Below, piece by piece: positions 37,027-46,384 of a stretch of DNA of 64,000 nucleotides (the stretch's first letter is position 1; every line of letters begins with the position of its first letter). Both the position numbers and the translations under genes were made by a program. The stretch is taken from NCBI RefSeq assembly GCF_001190945.1, contig NZ_CP011112.1:4774001-4838000 (forward strand), given 5' to 3'. Origin of the DNA: Luteipulveratus mongoliensis. GTDB lineage: Bacteria > Actinomycetota > Actinomycetes > Actinomycetales > Dermatophilaceae. Below the pieces are notes generated by a model, which made no database searches, was not told the DNA's origin, and saw only the letters and a program-made list of their open reading frames with translations.

Positions 37027-38030
37027 GTCGCGATGGTGCCTTCGATCACGGACCGAACCCCGTCGGACCCCAACGGCCCGCCGATGGCGACGGTCGAGTG
37101 GCCGCCGCCGGCCATGACCTCGAGCTTGCGCGGCGGGTGCGGCTCCAGACCCGGCATCCGCGCCAACGTGCTCCCCTTGCTGCTGCCAGCGTCCAGCTCG
37201 GCGCGCCGCGCGGGCTCGGGACAGATCACGTAGTGCGGCGAGCGATGGCCCTCGGGTGCGGTTTCTGGGGGCGTACGTTGATAGATCGGCATGTCTGCCC
37301 GCGGCGCGCTCTGACCACTCTGGGCTGAGTGGAGGGCGGCGCTCCACGCTTGCACTGGCGACATACCGTCCGCGCCCGGCACCCAGTCGTCACTCAGCCT
37401 GTTGAGAGTCGTGACGCAGGCGTGCTTGGCCTGCCGGAGGTTGAACAAGGCGGTCTCCAGGTCGAGCGGCTGACCATCAGCGCCAACCGGACGAATGGTC
37501 GCGCGTAGATCGCCCGCCGGGCCGTGTGGTGGGTCCGCGATCATCTTGCGGTCGTCCCAGAGGTGTTCGCGCATCGGACCCACGCCCTTCGGTGGGTTGG
37601 CGACCATGCGTGGACCATCATTGCCGCCAATCTCGGCGTGGATCGGGTCGGCGGTCATCCGCGGCCCATCGGCCGGGAGACTGTGACGGTCGGTGGCGAT
37701 CGGCATGCGGACCGGGCCACCGATCTTCTTGTGGTGATCCTCCTCGGCGTCGAAGGCGAGCTGCGCGTCTTCGAGAGCATCGGCGTACCGGCGAACGGCA
37801 CCCGCGATGTCGCCGATCGACCCGCTTGCCCGGCGCAGCCGCCTCGTCGTGCCTGATGAGAGGAGCGCGAAGTCATGGATGCGCGACGTCGGAAGGTGGC
37901 CAATGGCCGTGCTCGTCGCCCGTCCCATCGCGATCATGTGCCGCCCTGTCGGCTCAACCAGATTGCCGATCGCTCGGGCGACATCGCGCAGCTGTTCCGG
38001 ATCGCCCGGCGGCCGCTGTCCGTCGACCAT
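37023..38030 (-). CDS. WXG-type helical protein with internal repeats, probable type VII substrate
   Basis: This 335-residue protein has a helical N-terminal 100 residues typical of WXG/PPE-like substrates (LRDVARAIGNLVEPTGRHMIAMGRATSTAI ... GDIAGAVRRYADALEDAQLAFDAEEDHH). A low-complexity middle holds three copies of a (D)GPRM-x-AD/NP-like unit (DGPRMTADP, DGPRMVANP, DDRKMIADP). A Pro-rich C-terminus follows. There is no Sec signal. The ATG at 38030 overlaps the stop of the small WXG-like gene (TGATG), forming a pair. Confidence 0.6.
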   Translation of the reverse strand: MVDGQRPPGDPEQLRDVARAIGNLVEPTGRHMIAMGRATSTAIGHLPTSRIHDFALLSSGTTRRLRRASGSIGDIAGAVRRYADALEDAQLAFDAEEDHHKKIGGPVRMPIATDRHSLPADGPRMTADPIHAEIGGNDGPRMVANPPKGVGPMREHLWDDRKMIADPPHGPAGDLRATIRPVGADGQPLDLETALFNLRQAKHACVTTLNRLSDDWVPGADGMSPVQAWSAALHSAQSGQSAPRADMPIYQRTPPETAPEGHRSPHYVICPEPARRAELDAGSSKGSTLARMPGLEPHPPRKLEVMAGGGHSTVAIGGPLGSDGVRSVIEGTIAT

Positions 38031-38323
38031 CAGATCTGTATCCCTACTGCTCGGCCGAGCTGCTCGCCTTGAGTCTGCGCGCCGCGTTGCAGCACACCCG
38101 AGGCTCCCGCTGCGGAGCTGACCACACCTGCCAGCACGCTGGAGGCACGCTCGACCGCCTCCGCCACCTCGTGGTCACCTGCTGCCGCTCCAGCATCTCT
38201 GCCCTTGCGCAGCAGCGCATCAGCGACGCCCGCGAAGTCACCGCGCCTGCGACCCAGGGACCGCGCCTGCTCGAGCAAGATCAGCGGGTCTGCGATGTAC
38301 GCACCATCACCAGGACCACCCAT
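38030..38323 (-). CDS. Small WXG100-like protein
   Basis: This protein is about 97 residues, helical and Ala-rich (LILLEQARSLGRRRGDFAGVADALLRKGRDAGAAAGDHEVAEAVERASSVLAGVVSSAAGAS). It lacks a clear W-x-G turn. I set the start at the ATG at 38323 because GGGAGG stands seven bases before it; an ATG five codons upstream (38338) has no Shine-Dalgarno. It is the first gene after eccC and is coupled to the larger WXG-type gene, the usual dimer-partner arrangement of type VII substrates. Confidence 0.6.
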   Translation of the reverse strand: MGGPGDGAYIADPLILLEQARSLGRRRGDFAGVADALLRKGRDAGAAAGDHEVAEAVERASSVLAGVVSSAAGASGVLQRGAQTQGEQLGRAVGIQI

Positions 38324-38354
38324 CGAACGGCCTCCCATCCGTCGTCACATACCG

Positions 38355-38378
38355 CGTCAAAACCTACGCGACGTCAAA
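38355..38378 (-). promoter_or_regulatory. Promoter-like region between eccC and the substrate genes
   Basis: On the minus strand two TTTGACG words (complements of 38355-38361 and 38372-38378) are spaced 17 bases apart, with TAGGTT (a TANNNT -10-like word) between them. They are upstream of the first substrate gene. This suggests that the substrate operon has its own promoter, separate from eccC. It is weak evidence. Confidence 0.3.
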
Positions 38379-38431
38379 CCATCGTGGGGCTGCCCCCGTC
38401 GTACCGATCCTTTGCCCGGGTTCCGTATGCA

Positions 38432-41400
38432 TCAATCGGGTACGACCACCTGCACGCGCTCGTACTGGCCCGCCCGTACGAGGTATCCGCCACCAGGCGG
38501 CAACGTCAGTCCGATCGACGATCGCGGGATCATGATGTTGAACATGTCCGTGTCCGAGGACGACTGGGGCGCCAGCATGATGCCGCTCCCCGAACGCTTC
38601 AGTGAGGAGGCGAGCCCCCGGTACTGACTGCTGAGCTCGACCGGGGAACCGGCAGCCAGCAGGACGGACCCGGTGTCGCGCAAAGCCTCAAGGTGCTTGT
38701 CCAGGGCTTCCGCGAGCCAGCTGTCGATGTCGATCAGCTCCAGATCGTCCACGACCACGATGTTCGGGCGGTCCACCTCCGCCATCGTCGTCAACAGCTC
38801 TTCAACCTCGTCCCGATCACTGTCCGGGGTGAAGTATCCGTGCACTCCAGGGCGGCCCACCAGATCTCGCAGCGGACTGATGCGCGGCGTGAACAACACG
38901 ACATCCCAACCGGATTCGAGCTGCAGCTCCGCAACGGACAACAGCGTCGTGGACCGGCCGGTGCCTCGGCCACCCGTCACCAGCAGACCCGGCCCGTGCT
39001 TCAGCGCGTCCAGACCCTTCAGCTCGAGGGTGTCGCCCCCGACGGCCATCGGGACCAACGTGTCCGCCATCTCGTTGCCCAGTGCCCGGGCTTCGGTGAT
39101 CGTGACGCGAGGCGGGAGGATGTCCAGCCGGAACGGCCGATGCTGCGGCGCGACGTCGGCGTACCTCGCCTTGGCTTCTCGAGAGATCTGCTGGAGCGCA
39201 GCGACCTGTGCCGTACCGGACGGATCGGGACCGTGAAGGACCGTCTGCAGCTCCTGAGCGCCGTTCTGCGCGCGGAACGCCCGGCCATCAACCATCGTGT
39301 CGGGCACCTCACGCCGACCCAGACCCACGAGAGAGAACTCCTGCGGATCGAGCATCCGCAGCATCACCTTGTCCTCGAGCAGGGTGCTCACCCTGCCGAC
39401 GGTCAGCGAACGATCACCGGAGACGACCATCTTGATCCCGACACCAGCGCCCTCTTGGAGGATCTGCATCCATCCGTCGACGATGCGACCGTTCTCGATG
39501 CTCTCGTACGCCTGATAGAAGCCCTCCCACCGGTCGAACAGGACGACGAGGTAGGGAAGCCGTTCGTCCGGATCGACGTTGGCGCGCTGCTCCGCGATGT
39601 CGGCGTAGCCCTGCACCGCCAGCTGCTGCTGGCGGTGAGCCAGAGTGTCCTGGAGCCGGCGGAGCAAACGGCCCATGCGGTCGACCTGATCACGCGTCAC
39701 CACAGCGCCGGTGTGCGGTAGCCCGACCAGAGGCAGCAGTGCGTTGTTACCGCAGTCGACGCCGTAGATGTGTACGTCACGTGGATCTGTCAGTCGACCG
39801 ATCGAACCGGCGATGGCGCGCAGCACATAGGACCGTCCCGATCGGTTCGCGCCGACAATGCTGAGGTGGCCGTCGTGTGCCAGGTCGTACGCCGCCACGT
39901 CCCGTCGCTGCTCACGCGGTACGTCGGCCAGCCCGAAGGGGATCTTCAACGACTCCGATGTCGGCACGGCATCAGAGAAGTCGTCGAGGAGCTCATCGAG
40001 CGTGACCACCTCGGGCAGCGCTGGGAGCCACGGAGGCGGGGGCGACGTCACTCCCGACTGCTCGGAGGCCTGCCGCATCGCCACGACCAGGGAGGCCAAG
40101 TCGCTCGGGACGGTGGCGTCCTCCTCGGCCTCGATCACCTGGCCGTCGACAGGAGTGCCGAGCTCGCCGAACGCCATCCGACGCAGGGCGATGCCTGCCT
40201 TCGTGTCGGCGCCGCGTGGGCGCCCACCGACTCGCGCGGACTGGAACGGGGTGAGGCTGGAGTGGCCCAGACGCGCGTACGCCCGCCCCGGCGTCGACTT
40301 CATGATCTGGGCCGCGACGGGAGACTCCAGAACGTCATCGGAGTCGGTCGGGTCCGTTACTCGCAAGGCGATACGCAGGTTGGTGTTGGACTTGATCTCC
40401 GCGCTGACGACACCGGCCGGGCGCTGCGTCGCGAGGATGAGATGGACGCCCAGGGAACGACCACGGCGGGCGATGTCGACCAGACCTGTGACGAAGTCTG
40501 GGAGCTCGGCCACGAGGGCGGCGAACTCGTCGATGACGATCAGCAGACGTGGCATCGGCTCATCGTCGGGGCCTTTGGTCGCGAGGTAGTCCTCGATGTC
40601 CTTCGCGTCAGCACCGGCCAGCTGGTGCTCGCGTCGACGCAGCTCAGCACCCAGGCTCTCGAGCGCCCGGGTCGTCAGGTGGCCATCGAGGTCGGTGACC
40701 ATGCCGACCGTGTGGGGCAGCCGGTTGCAGTCCTTGAACGCCGCGCCGCCCTTGTAGTCGACGAGAACGAAGTTCATCTCGTCCGGGCGGTTGTAGACCG
40801 CGAGCGAGGCGATGATCGTCTGGAGCAGCTCGGACTTACCGGAGCCAGTCGTACCGGCGACCAGTCCATGAGGACCGTCCGTACGGATATCGATCGCGAA
40901 CGGCCCCTCAGCGGCCTCCCCGATGACGGCCTCCGTCGTACGACCGACCTGCTGCCAGCGCTGCAGCACAACCTCAGGATCGGGGGCACCGATACCGAGG
41001 ACGTCCAGGAGTCGTGATGATCCGGGAAGTGTCGAGCTCTCGTCGCCATCCGTCACGTCACGAACGGGAGCCAGCGATCGCGCGACTCGCTCAGCCCACC
41101 CCGCCGTCACCAGGTCAAGGCGGACTTCTTCAACAGCCGGCTTGCCGGTCTGCGTGACGGTGGCGACCGGCCCATCCTCAGCCTGGCCGAGGTTGACGAC
41201 GGCCTGACACTCCTCGGGCAGCAGACGAGCGTCGTCATCGAGACAGAGGAACAAGATGCCCAGGCGCGGGCCCTCCTGCAGCAACGTGATCATGCCTGGG
41301 ATGAGGCGTAACGCCCGGGAGCCGTCGAGGACGACCAGCACGGGAGGTCCGAGTCCACCAGCACTCTGCTGAGAGAAGCCGCCGCCTTTGGCAGCCGCCG

Positions 41401-43063
41401 CCCGGGCAGCCATGAGCTGCGACAGCTCCCCGATACGGCGAGCCCAGGTCTGGTCATCCGTACCGATGTGCGCGAGCTCGCTGTCTCCGGGGTCGGAGCG
41501 CAGGTGCGGCATCCACCGCACCCACGACCACTCGTCCTCCGCGTCGCGGGTGGTCAGCATCACCATCGACAGCTGCGTGGGCGAGTGGAGGACCGCGGTC
41601 TGTGCCACCACCCAGCGTGCCAGTGCCATCCGCTCAGCCCGCGGGCCGGCGATGCCGGTGACGCCCGCATCACGCAGTCCAACGGTCACCGGGACGTCCG
41701 GTGCGGTCCACTCCACTGACCCCTCGTGCTCCTCGAGCTCGGGGTCCTTGACCTGGACGTCGGACACCTGGTCAGCTGTGCCGAGTCGAGCGGCGAGCCA
41801 GTCAGGGTCGGTCGGGCGCCGTTCCCACAGTCGTGCTCGCGGACCTGTCGCCATCATCAGCACTTCGCCCGGATCGGCGAAGTCGCGCCGCCGCGCCGTA
41901 CGCTCCTCGACCAGGCCGTCGAGCGCCTGACTCTGAATCTTCTTCATCCGCTCGGTCCACGTCTTCATGTCCGTGGCGTAGCGGGTCTTGTTCATCCGGC
42001 GCTGCGTCGAGTAGCCACCCAACGCCATCAGCGGTGACAGCGCGATGATCAAGAGGGAGTACGGGCTCTTGGTCATCATGTACATGCCACCGCCCATAGC
42101 CACCGGGATGAGCATCATCAGCAGCGGAAACGGCACCTTCTCGCTGCGCTGCGGCTCGGGCGGCAGAGTGAAGTGGGTCCGACGATCCGGCGGGAGCAGT
42201 CGAGGCGGCCGGTTGAAGTCGAGCGTGGCCCCACTGGGCGATGGCGACAAAGACGCATCCGGAGCCGTCCGATGCGCGAGGTGGAGCAGCCGTGACCCGA
42301 CGCTGAGCGTCTCGTCAGGGTGCCATGTCGTCAGGCCGCGCAGCGGGCGCCGCTCGAGGTGAATCAGCGGAGCGGGCTCGTTCGGATCCACCGTCTGTGT
42401 GCCCTCAGGCAGCACCCGGCCGGCTGACGCGTGGGCGCCACGTCGATGCCACCAGCGCCGACGTCGTACGACCGGAGCAGGCATGTTCTCGTCGTGCAGG
42501 ACGACCGGTCCGCGCAATGGGCGAAACCGCTGCGGCGTCCGCCGAAGGCTGTCGGACAGCCCGCTGACCGCCTCGACCTGCACGCGGGCATCTGCGGACA
42601 CGGTCACGACTGCGGCTGCGGCTGGCAACGACGGGTCGTCGAGCACGAGGTCACTCGCCGGGTCGGATCCCACGGTGTACTGACCGGGGTCCCAACGCAC
42701 CACCTGGCCGGAGTCCGCTCCACCTGTCACGCGGATCTCCACCAGGCCGTCCGGCTCGTGCAACGGATTGCCGATCGGCTCGCGCAATCCGATGATCGCC
42801 CCGTGCCGAACAGCGCTCTCCTGCAACGGCGCTGCGGGATCGAGCAGCTCATGACCGAGGTACAGATCTGGCGGCGGCCCCGTTGGCGCCGTCGCCGGGC
42901 TGCTCTCTCGGACGAGGGTCAGTGACGGCCGCGTGCCTGCGACGACGGCAGGGAACTGCGCGGCGAGCGCGGTCTGCAAGTCGGCGACGACGCCGTCCTG
43001 CTCCACATCGACCGCGACGTCGTGCGGCTGCCCTTCAACGACGACGGTGACGAGCATCCTCAT
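38432..43063 (-). CDS. eccC: Type VII secretion FtsK/SpoIIIE ATPase, EccC/EssC-like, with ubiquitin-like and FHA N-terminus
   Basis: This 1543-residue motor recognises and drives out WXG100 substrates. Order: a ubiquitin-like (YukD-type) domain about 1-95 (LYLGHELLDPAAPLQESAVRHGAIIGL); an FHA-like domain about 105-190 (GQYTVGSDPASDLVLDDPSL); two membrane segments about 310-351; and three FtsK-type ATPase domains. ATPase 1 has an intact Walker A GTTGSGKS (737-744) and Walker B LLIVIDEFAAL. In ATPases 2 and 3 the Walker Lys is Arg (GANRSGRS 1071-1078; GGRGTGRS 1364-1371), and domain 2 has FDRW in place of DE. The start could be ATG 43063 or 43057. EccB, EccD, EccE and mycosin are absent nearby. 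Confidence 0.93.
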   Translation of the reverse strand: MRMLVTVVVEGQPHDVAVDVEQDGVVADLQTALAAQFPAVVAGTRPSLTLVRESSPATAPTGPPPDLYLGHELLDPAAPLQESAVRHGAIIGLREPIGNPLHEPDGLVEIRVTGGADSGQVVRWDPGQYTVGSDPASDLVLDDPSLPAAAAVVTVSADARVQVEAVSGLSDSLRRTPQRFRPLRGPVVLHDENMPAPVVRRRRWWHRRGAHASAGRVLPEGTQTVDPNEPAPLIHLERRPLRGLTTWHPDETLSVGSRLLHLAHRTAPDASLSPSPSGATLDFNRPPRLLPPDRRTHFTLPPEPQRSEKVPFPLLMMLIPVAMGGGMYMMTKSPYSLLIIALSPLMALGGYSTQRRMNKTRYATDMKTWTERMKKIQSQALDGLVEERTARRRDFADPGEVLMMATGPRARLWERRPTDPDWLAARLGTADQVSDVQVKDPELEEHEGSVEWTAPDVPVTVGLRDAGVTGIAGPRAERMALARWVVAQTAVLHSPTQLSMVMLTTRDAEDEWSWVRWMPHLRSDPGDSELAHIGTDDQTWARRIGELSQLMAARAAAAKGGGFSQQSAGGLGPPVLVVLDGSRALRLIPGMITLLQEGPRLGILFLCLDDDARLLPEECQAVVNLGQAEDGPVATVTQTGKPAVEEVRLDLVTAGWAERVARSLAPVRDVTDGDESSTLPGSSRLLDVLGIGAPDPEVVLQRWQQVGRTTEAVIGEAAEGPFAIDIRTDGPHGLVAGTTGSGKSELLQTIIASLAVYNRPDEMNFVLVDYKGGAAFKDCNRLPHTVGMVTDLDGHLTTRALESLGAELRRREHQLAGADAKDIEDYLATKGPDDEPMPRLLIVIDEFAALVAELPDFVTGLVDIARRGRSLGVHLILATQRPAGVVSAEIKSNTNLRIALRVTDPTDSDDVLESPVAAQIMKSTPGRAYARLGHSSLTPFQSARVGGRPRGADTKAGIALRRMAFGELGTPVDGQVIEAEEDATVPSDLASLVVAMRQASEQSGVTSPPPPWLPALPEVVTLDELLDDFSDAVPTSESLKIPFGLADVPREQRRDVAAYDLAHDGHLSIVGANRSGRSYVLRAIAGSIGRLTDPRDVHIYGVDCGNNALLPLVGLPHTGAVVTRDQVDRMGRLLRRLQDTLAHRQQQLAVQGYADIAEQRANVDPDERLPYLVVLFDRWEGFYQAYESIENGRIVDGWMQILQEGAGVGIKMVVSGDRSLTVGRVSTLLEDKVMLRMLDPQEFSLVGLGRREVPDTMVDGRAFRAQNGAQELQTVLHGPDPSGTAQVAALQQISREAKARYADVAPQHRPFRLDILPPRVTITEARALGNEMADTLVPMAVGGDTLELKGLDALKHGPGLLVTGGRGTGRSTTLLSVAELQLESGWDVVLFTPRISPLRDLVGRPGVHGYFTPDSDRDEVEELLTTMAEVDRPNIVVVDDLELIDIDSWLAEALDKHLEALRDTGSVLLAAGSPVELSSQYRGLASSLKRSGSGIMLAPQSSSDTDMFNIMIPRSSIGLTLPPGGGYLVRAGQYERVQVVVPD

Positions 43064-43096
43064 CGGAGGACCGACCAATCTGCGGCGCGACTGTGC

Positions 43097-45865
43097 TCAG
43101 GCAAGGGCGGTGAGCTCATCGTCAGGTACGTCCGGCAACAGGTGGCGGACGAGGCTGTCGGTCTCGGCCTCGAGGCTCTGACCGCGGAGGGCGAGGTGCA
43201 TGGCGCGGACGCGCTCGACCAGCACAGAATGGCCATCGTCTCCGACGAGCTTGAGCAGCTCCCGCCACAGCACCTGGGCCGTGGGTACGCCGAGTAGACC
43301 ACGCTCGAGGGCGGCCACCGCCTCAGTGCTCCGCCCACTGCGTACGAGGGCGAAAGCGTGATTGCGAGCGCTGACGGTGATCGCCGCGCGCGCATCACGA
43401 GCGCCGCGGTGGAAGGCCAACCAGGTGTAGCGACCAGCCGGTGCACCCGAGTAGACCTCGCCGCTGACGAGGGCGAGTACGCCAGGCTCACTGTCCGGAC
43501 GTTCGAGCTCGCGTACCAACGCTGCGTGATCGACGTAGACATCGGTCGACAGGTGCCAGAGACCGTCGTCGCCCAGCTGCAAGCGCTCACCCTGGGGCCC
43601 GCGGCCGAGCCAGGCTTGTGCCTCGGCCAGCACCTGATCGATCACTGTGTCGTCCACGCCGCGGGGCCAGAGGCTCGAGGACAGCACCGAATGGTGCAGG
43701 CCCTGCGGGTGCAGGGCCGCCATGACGACAAGCTCTGTGAGCAACGCGCGGTGTGCGGGCACGGCTCCGGGGGCGGTGACCTCGACCGGACCGAGCAGAC
43801 GGACCCGCACGGCGGCGTCCTTCATGGCGAGGCCGCGGCTCGCGTAGGCGGCACGTTCGTCGGGTCGTTGCTCCAGGACACCGCGTCCCGTGCCTGTTGC
43901 CACGGCCTTGGCAGTCCGCTCGGACTCCTCCCCGGCGCGGCGCAGCAGCTCACTGACCCGGTCGGTAGCCGTACGCGTCCACCGCACGGCCTGCCCGGAC
44001 ACCCCGAGGACTCCGAGGTCGATGGCGCCTTCGTGGGTGACCACGAATCGCCACCGCGCGGCCGGTGTGTCACCCAGGACGAGAACAGTCAGCACGCTTC
44101 GAGCGGCGCGCTGCAGGTCTCGAATGCGAACGGCTTGCTCGGCCGTCGGCGCGGCCGAGAGCACGAGGACGTGTGGCCCAAGATCCGCGTGGCGCGTCCG
44201 AGCGCGGCCGGCCAGCACGCCGTCCACGCCGAGACGGCCGAGGAGCTGATGGGTCTTGCCCAGCCGACTCTCCACATCTGCCAACGCCTCGTCCACGCGG
44301 TCGGTGGTCCGGATCCGTCCCTGGGTCAGGTCTCCGAGGTCCTCGGCAAAGCCGACCAGAGTGACCTCGACAGTGTCCGACCACAGGTGAGTTGCGAGAT
44401 CCGCGACGCACGACATGACGACTTCGCGAGCGACCTCGTCGTCGCCGCTCACGCTGACCATGCCGGCGGCGTACTCGAGGTCGACCAGCAGGTCGTAGCC
44501 GTGGGTGCGAGCGATCGCGACCAGAGCCGGATAGGGCGCGGGCGCCGACGAGGTCGCAGCTCCGAGATCGCCACGGCTGACCATCCAGGACTTGCCGTCA
44601 ACAGCAGCGGCCCACGGTGCCTCCGGCGCCAACGCATCGCCTACGACATGGAGGATCAACTGGTTGTCATCGACGTAGGCCGCCGAGACGTCCGGCATCG
44701 GGAGACCCACTGCGAACCGCTGCTCGGCGAGCAGGCGGAGCGCTCCGTCCAAGAACTCGGCACGTCGGGTGTTGGCCGCGAGTCGGAGCTGACCCTCACC
44801 TTCGTCAGGTGCGGCATACGGGCCGCGACGAGAGGCAAGCGCGAGTGCGATCCCGGCCAGAACCAAACCAGCACCTCCCGCGAAGTCGCCGATTCCCAGC
44901 GAGCCGTCCTGCTCGACGTGACCGTCCTGCGCCGCACTGTCACGGAACGCCTGCACGAGTGCGGGTGTCTGTGTCGCAGTCGGAGCCTGATCCGGTGCAA
45001 CAACGTTGCCGCTGCTCACCGTTGCCGCCTCCGGAGTGACCGGCGCCGCCTCGACTGTGCGGATACCGGGTCCGGTCGCATCGGCTGGCATCACCAGCTC
45101 CCAGCCGGAATGGATCAGGTTGGCATCCACGACGCGGCGTCCGTCGGGCTGAACCTTGTGCTCGTTGAGAGCGAAGATCTCCTTGTACCGCAACGGATCT
45201 CCGAGATGGCGGTCCGCGATGTCCCACAGGGTGTCGTGGTGACGTCCGCCCGGAGGCTCGACCGTGTAGTACTTGGTCGCCGGCGCGGGCGACGTCGCCT
45301 GCGTGTAGTCACCCTCGAAGCCGGCGTCCATGGTCTGGCTGGACTGCTTCAGCGCGAGATCGGCCGGGAGGGTCAATCCCGACTGTGCGGTCGCGGTGGC
45401 GACTGTCGTGGGCGCCAATGACGACGGCGCGCTGTTGGCGGTGAAGGTCTGGGCAATCGATGCCGTGCCCGACAAGAGCAGCACCGTGGCAACGAGGCGA
45501 CGCGCGACGAGCTGTGCGCCACCACCGAACGGCATCGCCCCGGGGACTCGGCCCGCGCGTACGGCACGCCACTCGGCGATCGTGCACACCACGAAGTGCG
45601 CCCACACGATCCAGACGAGCACGGCCAACACCTTGATGACCGTGTCGGCAGTCACGTCCGCGGTCAGCCAGGACCGGTCCGGTGCCGAGGTCGGCAATGG
45701 GTTGCCGACGAGCATGACCAGCCCGACTGGCACTCCGACGAGCAGGACAAGGAGTCCTGCCAGCGCCAGCAAACCCTTGGGCACGCTGCGCTTCTCGCTG
45801 TCCGCGGTGCGTGGGAGATGGTCAGCGCCGCGCCGCGGCTGATAGCCCGTGGTGTTCGGTGCCAT
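43097..45865 (-). CDS. Membrane protein with LysM and C-terminal BTAD-like regulatory region
   Basis: This protein has about 922 residues. Two or three N-terminal membrane segments (GLLALAGLLVLLVGVPVGLVMLVG; VIKVLAVLVWIVWAHFVVCTI) come first. A LysM-type module follows (YYTVEPPGGRHHDTLWDIADRHLGDPLRYKEIFALNEHK), then a further membrane segment (GLVLAGIALALAS). The long cytoplasmic part ends in a winged-helix/BTAD-like region (VRVRLLGPVEVTAPG ... LLTELVVMAALHPQGLHHSVLSSSLWPRGVDDTVIDQVLAEAQAWLG). It could couple wall binding to a signal inside. I choose ATG 45865 (AGGGGA upstream); ATG 45898 is in frame. It sits between tadG and eccC. Confidence 0.82.
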   Translation of the reverse strand: MAPNTTGYQPRRGADHLPRTADSEKRSVPKGLLALAGLLVLLVGVPVGLVMLVGNPLPTSAPDRSWLTADVTADTVIKVLAVLVWIVWAHFVVCTIAEWRAVRAGRVPGAMPFGGGAQLVARRLVATVLLLSGTASIAQTFTANSAPSSLAPTTVATATAQSGLTLPADLALKQSSQTMDAGFEGDYTQATSPAPATKYYTVEPPGGRHHDTLWDIADRHLGDPLRYKEIFALNEHKVQPDGRRVVDANLIHSGWELVMPADATGPGIRTVEAAPVTPEAATVSSGNVVAPDQAPTATQTPALVQAFRDSAAQDGHVEQDGSLGIGDFAGGAGLVLAGIALALASRRGPYAAPDEGEGQLRLAANTRRAEFLDGALRLLAEQRFAVGLPMPDVSAAYVDDNQLILHVVGDALAPEAPWAAAVDGKSWMVSRGDLGAATSSAPAPYPALVAIARTHGYDLLVDLEYAAGMVSVSGDDEVAREVVMSCVADLATHLWSDTVEVTLVGFAEDLGDLTQGRIRTTDRVDEALADVESRLGKTHQLLGRLGVDGVLAGRARTRHADLGPHVLVLSAAPTAEQAVRIRDLQRAARSVLTVLVLGDTPAARWRFVVTHEGAIDLGVLGVSGQAVRWTRTATDRVSELLRRAGEESERTAKAVATGTGRGVLEQRPDERAAYASRGLAMKDAAVRVRLLGPVEVTAPGAVPAHRALLTELVVMAALHPQGLHHSVLSSSLWPRGVDDTVIDQVLAEAQAWLGRGPQGERLQLGDDGLWHLSTDVYVDHAALVRELERPDSEPGVLALVSGEVYSGAPAGRYTWLAFHRGARDARAAITVSARNHAFALVRSGRSTEAVAALERGLLGVPTAQVLWRELLKLVGDDGHSVLVERVRAMHLALRGQSLEAETDSLVRHLLPDVPDDELTALA

Positions 45866-45913
45866 GGTCGTACTTCCCCTGTCGTGGCGATCAGTCATCA
45901 GCGTATCCAGTGG

Positions 45914-46384
45914 TCAGTGTGCATCGGAACGGTCGAGCCCCTCGTACGGTCTCGCCCGGCCCTCGCCGGTCGCGCTCAGGTGCTGGACTCCCACAATGCC
46001 GAGCAAAGTGGCCGGGATGCGCATGGTCACCTTGGTGTGGACGACGAGCGGCCGAGGGTCGTTGCCACTCACCGTCTCGATGCCGATCAGCGTGCAGGAG
46101 CTGACGGAGCCTCGCGCCAGGACCGTCCTGCAGTAGTCAGCGACTCGCTGACGTGCCATCGGTGCGTCGAGGCCGAGCTTGTCCTTCTTGAGGTCGACAC
46201 CCTGAGCGCCGGCCCGGGCTGCCTCCTCGGCGAAGGCGACGGCTTCCCCGCGTTCGTTGAGCTGGCGCGACGCGTCGATGACCAGCCCGCCGAGCAGCAG
46301 GAGAACCATCGCGATGATCGGGATGGCCGGCGCGATCGAGCCCCGCTCCCCGTCCTCAACGCCGCCGCTCAACCACCTCGCCAT
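45914..46384 (-). CDS. TadE/TadG-like pilus assembly protein
   Basis: This 156-residue protein has the Flp-pseudopilin style N-terminus: a charged stretch, then RGSIAPAIPIIAMVLLLLGGLVIDASRQLNERGEAVAFAEEAARAGAQ. The outside part has two Cys (DYCRTVL, SSCTLIG). It is the third in a chain of three overlapping TadE/G-like genes; its ATG overlaps the stop of the previous one (TGATG). It is probably a minor pseudopilin or periplasmic assembly factor of the Tad pilus. Confidence 0.82.
   Translation of the reverse strand: MARWLSGGVEDGERGSIAPAIPIIAMVLLLLGGLVIDASRQLNERGEAVAFAEEAARAGAQGVDLKKDKLGLDAPMARQRVADYCRTVLARGSVSSCTLIGIETVSGNDPRPLVVHTKVTMRIPATLLGIVGVQHLSATGEGRARPYEGLDRSDAH

Noticed and set aside
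43358-45421. Long plus-strand open frame opposite the LysM/BTAD gene
   Set aside because: The minus-strand gene has clear domains and operon overlaps; the plus frame is low-complexity shadow.
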